A stretch of 17,137 nucleotides of DNA from CAYRJA01 sp964424455 (GCA_964424455.1 CAYRJA010000065.1:1-17137), one strand, 5' to 3'; numbered from the stretch's first letter, positions 1 to 7,013 are shown. Made by a program: numbers and translations. The notes: generated by a model not told the origin, from the letters alone.

Positions 1-11
1 CTCTAATGGGC

Positions 12-50
12 ATTTTGTCCCAGCGGGGTTACGCTTTTCGCGAACCCCGC
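12..50 (+). repeat. Left REP-like hairpin / inverted end
   Basis: GCGGGGTT (23-30) pairs with AACCCCGC (43-50). Inside, CGC (32-34) pairs with GCG (40-42) around the loop TTTTC. A31 is left as a single bulge on the left arm. The ATTTTGTC block at 12-19 is shared with the right end. A GC-rich stem in AT-rich DNA stands out clearly. Confidence 0.75.
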
Positions 51-110
51 GTGTTTGTTGCTGTAACAGTTGCACCTCTATCATTTATCCTGCTCATCCC
101 ATCTTTTTCT

Positions 111-667
111 TTACCAATGTACCAAAGGTATGGAATAATCATTAATATTTTCTGATTCATAAAACCGCGCTGATGAATGTGGGTAATCTGCTGTACGGGT
201 TACAAAATTCCACATGGGATGAAGCGGGTTGTTGTGAATGTAATTTAACTTTTGCTGGATGAAGTAATCGTTGTAACACCTTTTTACATCAAATGAATCC
301 TCAAATGCCCTGTTCAGTTGATTTTTCCTTTTGCCTCGCCCTGTAATTCCTTTTTTCATTTCAAGCAATATATTTCTATTGCCCGATTGTTCATATAATT
401 TTACTATATCATAAGCCATGAATCGTTTCAGGTTCCCGACTAAGCTTTTCAACTTTCCGTTTTCTTCTTTATGATAGGTAAGCAGGTGAATACGATTCGG
501 CATGATGACATACCCACAAATCGTTTCTCCTTTCTTTATGAAATTATTCAGGTGTTTGTAAACGATGTCGTACATTTTCAATTCTTGATACATCTGCATC
601 CATTTGTAACAGGTAAAGGTGATGAAATAAAACCGTTGTTATTTTCTATTTCTGTTTTGACGGACAC
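111..667 (-). pseudogene. Y1/IS200-like (RAYT) transposase, N-terminus frameshifted and catalytic His lost
   Basis: The intact part (599 to 111, 162 aa) carries landmarks of the Y1 transposase family: MPNRIHLL near residues 33-40, a VGNLKRFMAYDIV segment, QQKLNYIHNNPL and a closing DYPHSSARFYE. Two lesions are visible. First, upstream DNA encodes the usual N-terminus in two frames. From a GTG at 667 it reads VSVKTEIENNNGF, then one base must be restored near 632-635, in a TTTT run on the coding strand, before it continues FYFITFTCYKWMQMY into the listed frame. Second, the HUH motif (normally MPNHxH) has Arg36 (CGT) in place of the first metal-binding His. That is one transition from CAT. In this family the HUH histidines and a Tyr on the later helix nick single-stranded DNA at the flanking hairpins, so this copy is probably inactive. 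A sequencing error could explain the frameshift but would not explain the Arg. Confidence 0.75.
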
Positions 668-703
668 GATTGCAAGATAAGTATTACTGTGTTAGTATTT
701 CAG

Positions 704-741
704 CGCGGGGTTCACTGCGTGTAACCCCGCGAAGACAAAAT
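704..741 (-). repeat. Right REP-like hairpin / inverted end
   Basis: CGCGGGGTT (704-712) pairs with AACCCCGCG (723-731). Inside, CAC (713-715) pairs with GTG (719-721) around the loop TGC, with T722 bulged on the right arm. The bulge lies on the opposite arm from the left hairpin, so this is the inverted copy. GACAAAAT (734-741) is the complement of the left-end block. Confidence 0.75.
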
Positions 742-841
742 TTAAGACGAGTAGTTCGGTTTGTATTGTTCATCTGCACTCTTAGTCAGAGTGCAAGTAT
801 TATTGTTTTATGAAGTTTGTACCTTTCTGATTTTATATAAG

Positions 842-1987
842 TCATGCCCTGTACAATTCTTCAATCTTCTCTGTCATTTTATCCCATCCGAATTTTTTCT
901 TTTCTTCCTTTACTCCTTCAATCAGTTTTTGCTCATTGCCGGATTCATAAAACTTATGGATGGCATTGGCAATTTCAGCAGCATCGGGTTCAACCACATA
1001 TCCGGCTTTTCCATCAGGTACAATTTCAGCTAAACCACCAACATTGGTTACTACCATCGGCTTTTCAAACTGATAAGCAATTTGTGTAACACCGCTTTGT
1101 GTGGCATGGCGGTAGGGCTGAACGACTAAATCAGCAGCAGAGAAATAATATTTCACCTTTTCATTCGGGATAAAATCAGTGAAGAGCAGCACGCGCTCTT
1201 TCAGATTCAGTTCCTTAATTATATCATGATATGGTTTTGCATCTTCATAAAATTCTCCGGCAACAATCAGTTTTACAGGAAGTGATTTTATTTTTTCATC
1301 AGCCATTGCTTTCATCACCATATCCAGTCCTTTATATTTTCTGATGAATCCAAAGAAAAGAAGATAGCGGAAATCAGGAGAAAGGTTCAACTGACGCAGC
1401 GCATCTTCTCTTGGTATTTTTTCTCCGAAATTATCAAACAACGGATGCGGCTGTAACAGGCACGGTTTGGTAGCAGAGAATTTTTTTAAATCTTCTTTCA
1501 CACTTGCCGACATAGCAATGAAGGCATCCACCGGCTTTACAAAATATTTGGTGAAGGAAACATCTCCCGTCCTTTTTTCATGTGGGATAATATTATCTAA
1601 AATGGAAATCACTTTTGTATGCTTGTTCCATTTTGTAATTCTTGCTATGGTGCCGAAACACGGACCCATAAACGGCAGCCAGTATTTTAGCAACAAAATA
1701 TCGGGCTTCATCCGGCACAGTTCATACCCAATCTTCAACCAGTTAAATGGGTTGATAGAATTTACTTTCGATTTAATTGAAATATTTTCAGGCGGTTCTC
1801 CGTCTGAAAATTGTGTTTTACCCGGAAACAAGAATGAGGGATACTGCAATGAAAAGCTATAAATTGTAACACTATGCCCTGCATCCTGCAATGCTTTGGC
1901 AAGCCGTTCATTATAGGAAGCTAATCCACCGCGAAGCGGATGAGCAGAGCCAAGCAGAACAATCTTTAGTTTATCGTTTGAATGCAC
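842..1987 (-). CDS. GT4-family glycosyltransferase (GT-B fold)
   Basis: The 381 aa length is typical of a single-domain GT-B enzyme. The N-terminal Rossmann half opens with KIVLLGSAHPLRGGLASYNE; the GG near residues 20-21 is the usual acceptor-side glycine loop. The C-terminal half has FFGFIRKYKGLD (about 215-226), a segment that normally begins the donor domain. It then has VVQPYRHATQSGVTQIAY and PMVVTNVGGLAEIV, the GT4 nucleotide-sugar signature in which an acidic residue contacts the sugar. The likely reaction is transfer of a hexose from a nucleotide-activated donor to a glycolipid or polysaccharide on the cytoplasmic face of the membrane; the acceptor cannot be read from sequence. There is no signal peptide or membrane helix. 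It lies 101 bp downstream of the BatA-like gene on the same strand. No polysaccharide cluster surrounds it, so the pathway is open. Confidence 0.85.
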   Translation of the reverse strand: MHSNDKLKIVLLGSAHPLRGGLASYNERLAKALQDAGHSVTIYSFSLQYPSFLFPGKTQFSDGEPPENISIKSKVNSINPFNWLKIGYELCRMKPDILLLKYWLPFMGPCFGTIARITKWNKHTKVISILDNIIPHEKRTGDVSFTKYFVKPVDAFIAMSASVKEDLKKFSATKPCLLQPHPLFDNFGEKIPREDALRQLNLSPDFRYLLFFGFIRKYKGLDMVMKAMADEKIKSLPVKLIVAGEFYEDAKPYHDIIKELNLKERVLLFTDFIPNEKVKYYFSAADLVVQPYRHATQSGVTQIAYQFEKPMVVTNVGGLAEIVPDGKAGYVVEPDAAEIANAIHKFYESGNEQKLIEGVKEEKKKFGWDKMTEKIEELYRA

Positions 1988-2088
1988 AAAGCAAAGAAAG
2001 TAAAATTGAGGATTTTAAAATGAAATGATGTGATGAATTTTTTGTGCGAATCAAAGTGGTAATTTTTTTACAGTACAAACTGTAACAG

Positions 2089-4122
2089 TTATTTCCAGAA
2101 CCGCAGCAGCAGAATTTCAGTTGCAATAAATAAAAGTGCAAACACCAGACAGATTTTCCAAAGTGTAACACCCAGATTCCGCTCACCTATTGCAGCAGTC
2201 AGATTAGCTTTTGAATCGCTTATTAACCTGATATTGGATGTTTGGGCAAATGATTTCAGGTCAGTATCACTCCAGCAGGAAAGGTCTGATTCCTTCCGGT
2301 TGTAGTTTAACCCGTACCATGCCTGATTATTTGTGTTAGGAAGATAAATTTGATAAAATCCGGCATCGGTCTCAATATTATTGAACGAAACAACAGTAGT
2401 ATTTCCGATATTCCGCTGTGCAGGTATCATTTCATTCTTTGGTCCTTTTAAACGAAAAACAGCTTCACCTGTAACACCTGTATTGTCTAACTGAACGGAT
2501 GAGTTGCTGCCGATGATATAAGCAAGCGCCGGTGAGGTATTTCGTGTAACAGCCATTTTAAAAACCATTGGCGCAAATAACGGGCTTACCGGAAAATCGC
2601 TGAAAGATTTGTCCAAAGGAGAGGTGCAGACATAAAACAATCCATTCTCCAAAGAATATTTGGTAATGAATGAAGAGCCGTCATTTAATTTCATAAGCGG
2701 TTCAGCAGCAGTTTGTGTTCCCGAAGCGAGAGTGTAATTTCCTTTTGTTTTCGGCAGTGCGATATTCTCTTCGTTTTTATTTTCAAACACGTCATGGAAA
2801 ATCTTTTCCTGTGTGTTTACATAAGTAACCTGACGGGGTGTAACATTCCATGAAGAAAGGTTGGCTGCTCCTACGTAAGTAAGAAATGAATTCAGTGAAG
2901 AAAGGTTGGCTTTATCTCCCGGGAAGAGCAGCAGTGAGCCACCATCGTTTATAAAATTTTTCAATGCTTCTGATAATCCGGAAGAAATATCCTGAATATC
3001 CGACAACACGATAAATTGCTGTTGCTTTATTTCAGCATAATTGATTTGTGTTGCTGTAACAGGCTTATAGCTGAACACAGATGAATTACTGAATAAAGCT
3101 CTTAGGAAAGTGTTCTCTTGCTTTTCATTAATTACCAATACCGGTATCTGCGCTGCCACATTAAATGTGAAATAATAATTATCATCGAATGTAACAGGAT
3201 AATCGGTGATAGACAGTTCGCATTTGTTCCAGCCTTCAGAAGAAGAATTAAAACTAATAGTGTCAATTGCAGAACCGTTTGCAGAAACGGAAAAATTACT
3301 GATTGATTTTACTTGTTCATTAATCTTCAGCGTAAGACGGGAGTCATGTAAATCTTCTTCGCTGTTATTCTTCAGTTTCACAAACAACTTTACCGGCTGA
3401 TTTAACAGTTGAACAGGAGATTCTGTCCAGCAACTGTCAATGTAAACATTCCGTTCTGCACTTGCTTTCAGCGGAACAAAGGTGATTTGAAAAGATGAAT
3501 CCGGTTTTATGGTCTGAAGGTCAGCAGTGGTTTTTTGAAAATCAGAAAGAAGGTAAAGCAGTTTGTTCGGTGAATTGGATGATGACAGCGCAGATTTCTG
3601 CCGTTCAATAACCTGAGAAATATCTTTCACATCAGGGCTTTGCTGCACTTCATCAATCATGTTTAAAATCTGGTCACGGCTTATCAATCGCTGATGCCGC
3701 CCTTCAAAATCATTGGTAAGCAATTGAAATTTATCATCTGCTGAAAATGCTTTAGCAATTTCTTTTGCTTTACGCTTTGCTGTTTCCATCAGAGAAAGAT
3801 CACCGCTGAGAGCATTCATTGAAAATGAATTGTCAATGTAAATGCTGACCGCTTTGCTTCCCGAAAGAACTTTGGTGTCTTTTTCTTTGATATAAGGTTG
3901 AGCAAAAGCAAAAACTAAAAATGCAACTGCCAGAAGCCGTGAAAGCAGCACCAGCAGATGTTTCAATGTGGAAGTAGAAGTTGTTTTTTCTTTTACCTCA
4001 CGAAGAAATTTTACACTGGGAAAGTAAACCGTTTTATATCTTCTGAAATTGAAAAGATGGATAATAACGGGAATGCTGAGAAGAGATAAAGCCCATAGAA
4101 AATCCGGATAGAGAAATGACAT
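2089..4122 (-). CDS. BatA-like membrane protein with N-terminal aerotolerance domain and vWA domain
   Basis: A 677 aa protein. The start, MSFLYPDFLWALSLLSIPVI, followed by HLFNFRR and FPSVKFLREV, is the classic BatA N-terminal domain with a first membrane helix (about 8-24). A second helix follows at about 55-75 (LLVLLSRLLAVAFLVFAFA). Residues about 90-230 form a von Willebrand factor A-like domain with a MIDAS-type DxSxS motif at D97-S99-S101, consistent with divalent-metal-dependent protein binding. A long periplasmic region of probable beta-rich and GATase-like character follows (for example INDGGSLLLFPGDKANLS). A C-terminal helix near 655-674 ends in RFWK. BatA proteins usually sit beside MoxR, DUF58 and BatB genes. 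None is present here, so this is a stand-alone member whose role is inferred only broadly (envelope assembly or stress). Confidence 0.85.
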   Translation of the reverse strand: MSFLYPDFLWALSLLSIPVIIHLFNFRRYKTVYFPSVKFLREVKEKTTSTSTLKHLLVLLSRLLAVAFLVFAFAQPYIKEKDTKVLSGSKAVSIYIDNSFSMNALSGDLSLMETAKRKAKEIAKAFSADDKFQLLTNDFEGRHQRLISRDQILNMIDEVQQSPDVKDISQVIERQKSALSSSNSPNKLLYLLSDFQKTTADLQTIKPDSSFQITFVPLKASAERNVYIDSCWTESPVQLLNQPVKLFVKLKNNSEEDLHDSRLTLKINEQVKSISNFSVSANGSAIDTISFNSSSEGWNKCELSITDYPVTFDDNYYFTFNVAAQIPVLVINEKQENTFLRALFSNSSVFSYKPVTATQINYAEIKQQQFIVLSDIQDISSGLSEALKNFINDGGSLLLFPGDKANLSSLNSFLTYVGAANLSSWNVTPRQVTYVNTQEKIFHDVFENKNEENIALPKTKGNYTLASGTQTAAEPLMKLNDGSSFITKYSLENGLFYVCTSPLDKSFSDFPVSPLFAPMVFKMAVTRNTSPALAYIIGSNSSVQLDNTGVTGEAVFRLKGPKNEMIPAQRNIGNTTVVSFNNIETDAGFYQIYLPNTNNQAWYGLNYNRKESDLSCWSDTDLKSFAQTSNIRLISDSKANLTAAIGERNLGVTLWKICLVFALLFIATEILLLRFWK

Positions 4123-4171
4123 GTGTTGTTTTACAGATAATCAATAGCGAATAAACAAGGACAATCTCATG

Positions 4172-4243
4172 TAGCCCGTAGGGGAATCGAACCCCTGATT
4201 TCGCCGTGAGAGGGCGACGTCTTAGCCTCTTGACCAACGGGCC
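4172..4243 (-). tRNA. tRNA-Glu (anticodon CTC)
   Basis: The reverse complement folds as a cloverleaf. The acceptor stem is GGCCCGT/ACGGGCT, with a G-U at pair 1-72. The D-arm is GTC...GAC, the anticodon stem TCGCC/GGCGA with loop CTCTCAC, and the T-arm AGGGG-TTCGATT-CCCCT. The discriminator is A73, and CCA is not encoded. Anticodon 34-36 is CTC, reading GAG. A TAnnTTTG promoter element lies 19 bp upstream. The BatA-like gene begins 50 bp downstream and may be read from the same transcript. Confidence 0.93.
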
Positions 4244-4262
4244 TTTTTTATTCAAAGAGGTG

Positions 4263-4270
4263 CAAAGATA
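4263..4270 (-). promoter_or_regulatory. -7 promoter element for tRNA-Glu
   Basis: TATCTTTG on the minus strand matches the Bacteroidota consensus TAnnTTTG exactly and lies about 19 bp upstream of the tRNA 5' end. No good -33 TTG was seen at standard spacing. Confidence 0.6.
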
Positions 4271-4326
4271 ATCGGTAAAACCGTTTCATCCGAAACGATT
4301 AACTTTAACCTGTAAAATAAAATGCA

Positions 4327-4962
4327 GTGGCAAAAGTTAATTGGGAAGAAGCTATTCAGCCGTTACTGAAAAAGTATAAAGGAAAAAAACATCCGCTGGA
4401 GTATCGCAATATTTATGAGTTACTTGTGATGATAGTTTTGTCTGCTCAGGATTCGGATAAACACATAAATAAAATTGCTCCTGAATTGTTTGAAGCGTTC
4501 CCGACGATGGAAGCTCTTTCAAGAGTAACACCGGAGGATTTGTTTCCTTTCATCAGTACGGTAAGAAACTTTGGAAATAAAGCAGAGTGGCTCATTGGCA
4601 TTGCACGCCAACTGAAGACAGATGAAAATATTCCTCTTAATATGGATGAACTGACTGCACTGAAAGGCATAGGACGGAAATCTGCGAATGTGATTATTCA
4701 GGAGTCTGGAAAGAAACCGGAAGGAGTAATAGTGGATTTACATGTTATCAGAGTTGCACAAAGATTAGGCATTGCAACCAGCGCTGATCCAAAGAAAATA
4801 GAGAAGCAGATTATGGAAACGCTTCCGCAGAAATACTGGACAGTTGGAATGGATTTTTCATTTCTCGGAAGAGAAACCTGCAGACCTACCAATCCGAAAT
4901 GTGAAGAGTGTGTAATGAATCCGGTTTGTGCTTATTACAAGAATGTAGTAAAGCATAAATAA
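4327..4962 (+). CDS. nth: Endonuclease III (DNA glycosylase/AP lyase)
   Basis: At 211 aa this is the normal size for Nth, a bifunctional base-excision-repair enzyme that removes oxidised pyrimidines and cuts the abasic site by beta-elimination. The sequence shows LSAQDSD (38-44), the helix-hairpin-helix LKGIGRKSANVI with catalytic Lys118, and catalytic Asp137 in VDLHVIRV. The [4Fe-4S] cluster ligands are C185-x6-C192-x2-C195-x5-C201, in the canonical spacing. The start is a GTG at 4327 (MAKVNWEEA); the ATG at 4322 is out of frame. A near-consensus -7 box (TAACTTTA, 4300-4307) precedes it. The gene is divergent from tRNA-Glu and convergent with the small HNH-like gene 12 bp downstream. It carries no copy of the TGTWACA motif. 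Confidence 0.95.
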   Translation: MAKVNWEEAIQPLLKKYKGKKHPLEYRNIYELLVMIVLSAQDSDKHINKIAPELFEAFPTMEALSRVTPEDLFPFISTVRNFGNKAEWLIGIARQLKTDENIPLNMDELTALKGIGRKSANVIIQESGKKPEGVIVDLHVIRVAQRLGIATSADPKKIEKQIMETLPQKYWTVGMDFSFLGRETCRPTNPKCEECVMNPVCAYYKNVVKHK

Positions 4963-4974
4963 AAACCATTACTG

Positions 4975-5256
4975 CTAAATAAACCGTTCGCCTAATATCT
5001 TTTCAATGGAGATGTCTATTCCTGCAAGAGGGATAGGATTATTATGAGTGTGAACAGGAATAAGATTATTCGTATTACTAAATTCTTTTTCCATTAATGG
5101 GTAAATAGTCCATCCATAGAGCGAGTCTATGTTGTTGTAATCTTTCATCCGGATCCAAACCCCGTTCATATCCATTCTGAAAACATCAGGATTCTGCCCG
5201 TGTATAGGAGATGCTTTCACCCATACTTGTCTGATTAATGAACCATTGATTTCCAT
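4975..5256 (-). CDS. Small HNH-nuclease-like protein lacking the catalytic His
   Basis: A 93 aa cytoplasmic protein. The core (about 16-50) has the pattern of short HNH proteins: GQNPDVFRMDMNGVWIRMKDY followed by YGWTI. Family members typically read RKDxxGxWIxxxxYGNxxSxYGWExDHIxP. Here the position of the essential D-H pair is IYPL, so the general-base His is missing, although an Asn-rich segment (NTNNLIPV...HNNP) aligns with the rest of the motif. Nuclease activity is therefore doubtful. It may be a non-catalytic derivative or a decaying gene. An in-frame stop lies five codons upstream, so the ATG at 5256 is the only plausible start. The alignment is from memory of the family pattern, so homology is probable rather than certain. 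Confidence 0.6.
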   Translation of the reverse strand: MEINGSLIRQVWVKASPIHGQNPDVFRMDMNGVWIRMKDYNNIDSLYGWTIYPLMEKEFSNTNNLIPVHTHNNPIPLAGIDISIEKILGERFI

Positions 5257-5396
5257 AGATGAGAAACTTTAAAAAGTATTCCTCCAATCCGCTGTTCATC
5301 ATTGAATACTTCGTGAATGTAATAAGAAAGATTAAATATATAAGAATATTTTTTGCATATATAATATTTGCCGGTTATTTAGCGTTTTTATAACCC

Positions 5397-5528
5397 ATGA
5401 GCAGAAAATTAAATAGTTTATTGTTATTGCTTTTGTTGATTTCGTTATTGACAACTTCGTGTGCAAGCACAAGAAAAGATTGCAATGGGAAAGTAAAGCA
5501 TCGTTTAAATAATGGTGTATGGATATAG
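5397..5528 (+). CDS. Small putative lipoprotein (43 aa)
   Basis: A short frame (ATG 5397, TAG 5526-5528). It opens with basic MSRKLN, continues with a strongly hydrophobic run (SLLLLLLLISLL) and ends the signal with TTSC, a plausible lipobox with Cys22 as the lipidated residue. The predicted mature peptide is about 22 residues (CASTRKDCNGKVKHRLNNGVWI), with a second Cys at position 29. Very short lipoproteins of this shape are common in Bacteroidota, where the anchor usually sends them to the outer membrane or periplasm. No function is known. AT-rich DNA with a loose -7-like box ending in TTTG at 5367-5370 lies upstream. Codon use looks coding, but only about 130 bp supports it. Confidence 0.6.
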   Translation: MSRKLNSLLLLLLLISLLTTSCASTRKDCNGKVKHRLNNGVWI

Positions 5529-5656
5529 TAGGGCAGGAGTGTAGGCAAATTTTCACCTTTTCATATCGGAAAAGTAAGTATCTCAAAATTTAATCGAGGA
5601 TTTCTCACGACCTCATAAATCATTAGTTGCTTTTAGGATATAAGCAGGAAAAAAAA
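5529..5656. other. Intergenic stretch before ahcY, no gene seen
   Basis: Together with the lipoprotein gene and its upstream DNA this fills the 434 bp between 5256 and 5691. I see one weak inverted repeat (CTTTTC/GAAAAG near 5555-5572) and no convincing terminator, riboswitch or further reading frame. Confidence 0.4.
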
Positions 5657-5664
5657 TATATTTG
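5657..5664 (+). promoter_or_regulatory. -7 promoter element for ahcY
   Basis: TATATTTG is an exact TAnnTTTG match ending 26 bp before the ahcY ATG, giving a leader of about 20 nt. No TTG box at the usual 19-21 bp spacing was found. No SAH or SAM riboswitch fits in so short a leader. Confidence 0.55.
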
Positions 5665-5690
5665 CGCTCCACTTTTTTAAACAATTAAAT

Positions 5691-7013
5691 ATGCAAACAA
5701 AGAGCGCTATAGATTTGAAATTACCTTACAAGGTAAAAGATATGTCCCTCGCCGAATGGGGACGCAAAGAAATTAAACTTGCGGAAGCAGAAATGCCGGG
5801 TTTAATGTCCATTCGTGAAGAGTATAAAGGAAAAAAACCACTGAAAGGCGCACGGATAGCCGGCTGTCTTCACATGACTATTCAAACTGCCGTTCTGATT
5901 GAAACGCTTACTGATCTTGGAGCGGAAGTCCGCTGGTCAAGCTGTAACATTTTCTCCACTCAGGATCATGCTGCTGCTGCTGTGGCGGCTGCAGGAGTTC
6001 CGGTATTTGCATGGAAGGGTCAGAATGAAAAGGATTTTAATTGGTGCATTGAACAAACACTTTTCTTCGGAAGCACGGATAAGCCGCTTAACATGATTCT
6101 GGATGACGGTGGTGATTTAACCAATATGGTTTTTGATGTTTACACTGAATTAATCAGTGGAATTAAAGGACTTTCAGAAGAAACAACTACAGGCGTTCAC
6201 CGTCTGTATGAAAGAATGAAGAATGGTACACTTCACATGCCTGCTATTAATGTGAATGATTCTGTTACAAAATCCAAGTTCGATAATAAATACGGTTGCC
6301 GCGAATCATTAGTAGATGCTATCCGTCGTGCAACCGATGTAATGCTTGCCGGAAAGGTGGCAGTAGTAGCAGGATTTGGTGATGTGGGCAAAGGTTCTGC
6401 TGAATCTCTTTCAGGAGCAGGGGCTCGTGTGATTGTAACAGAAATTGACCCGATTTGTGCTTTGCAGGCAGCAATGGAAGGTTATGAAGTAAAGAAAATG
6501 GAGGATGCAGTGAAGGAGGCAGATATTGTTGTAACAGCAACGGGATGCAAAGGAGTGATTAATGAAAAACACTTCCGTGCATTGAAAGATAAAGCTATTG
6601 TTTGTAACATCGGTCACTTTGATATTGAAATTGACATGGCTTGGTTGAATGACAATTACGGAAGCACGAAAGATGTGATTAAACCACAGGTTGATAAATA
6701 TACCGTTGACGGAAAAGATGTAATTATTCTTGCAGAAGGTCGCTTGGTGAATTTAGGATGTGCAACAGGACATCCTTCATTTGTAATGTCTAATTCATTT
6801 ACCAATCAAACACTTGCACAGTTGGAATTATGGAACAACAGCAGCAAGTATGAAAATAAAGTTTACACACTTCCCAAACTTTTAGATGAAAAGGTAGCAC
6901 GCCTTCACCTGAAGAAAATAGGAGTGGAGCTGGATGAACTGACAAAGGACCAATCGGATTATCTGGGTATTCCTCAGAAGGGTCCGTTCAAACCGGATTA
7001 TTACAGATACTAA
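5691..7013 (+). CDS. ahcY: Adenosylhomocysteinase (SAH hydrolase)
   Basis: This 440 aa NAD-dependent enzyme of the methyl cycle reversibly splits S-adenosylhomocysteine into adenosine and homocysteine, which relieves product inhibition of methyltransferases. Landmarks include CLHMTIQTAVLIETL near 59-73 and QDHAAAAVA (91-99). NVNDSVTKSKFDNKYGCRES (188-205 region) contains active-site Lys194 and Asp198. The NAD-binding glycine loop is GFGDVGKG (228-235), and NIGHFDIEIDM follows. The invariant C-terminal tail ends in KPDYYRY. Length and every motif are normal. It is transcribed alone: a TAnnTTTG promoter lies just upstream and a strong intrinsic terminator just downstream. The gene carries five copies of TGTWACA, in three different codon phases. 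Confidence 0.98.
   Translation: MQTKSAIDLKLPYKVKDMSLAEWGRKEIKLAEAEMPGLMSIREEYKGKKPLKGARIAGCLHMTIQTAVLIETLTDLGAEVRWSSCNIFSTQDHAAAAVAAAGVPVFAWKGQNEKDFNWCIEQTLFFGSTDKPLNMILDDGGDLTNMVFDVYTELISGIKGLSEETTTGVHRLYERMKNGTLHMPAINVNDSVTKSKFDNKYGCRESLVDAIRRATDVMLAGKVAVVAGFGDVGKGSAESLSGAGARVIVTEIDPICALQAAMEGYEVKKMEDAVKEADIVVTATGCKGVINEKHFRALKDKAIVCNIGHFDIEIDMAWLNDNYGSTKDVIKPQVDKYTVDGKDVIILAEGRLVNLGCATGHPSFVMSNSFTNQTLAQLELWNNSSKYENKVYTLPKLLDEKVARLHLKKIGVELDELTKDQSDYLGIPQKGPFKPDYYRY

Larger units (their letters stand above)
12..741. mobile_element. Small REP/RAYT-type transposon remnant bounded by inverted hairpins
   Basis: The two ends are inverted copies of each other. Reading inwards, each end has ATTTTGTC, then three variable bases, then GCGGGGTT, so 16 of 19 positions match (12-30 against the complement of 723-741). 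Each end also folds into a GC-rich hairpin with a single unpaired base. The body holds one reading frame, a decayed Y1 (IS200-like/RAYT) transposase. In known RAYT systems the transposase is flanked by REP palindromes in inverted orientation, as here. No target-site duplication was identified, which fits a family that does not make one. Exact outer limits are uncertain by a few bases. Confidence 0.7.

Noticed and set aside
12..741. CRISPR array or phage attachment site
   Set aside because: There are only two hairpin copies, in inverted orientation around a transposase; there are no regular spacers and no integrase.
761..1033. Plus-strand frames opposite the glycosyltransferase gene (also 844-1089 and 1467-1862)
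   Set aside because: They lie antisense to a well-recognised GT4 gene and show no domain or start signals; they are shadows.
5332..5586. Minus-strand 84-residue frame between the HNH-like gene and ahcY
   Set aside because: It is antisense to the small lipoprotein frame, low in recognisable features and without a ribosome-binding site; the lipoprotein frame is better supported.
5529..5690. SAH or SAM riboswitch upstream of ahcY
   Set aside because: The promoter element leaves a leader of only about 20 nt, and no conserved riboswitch pairing is visible.
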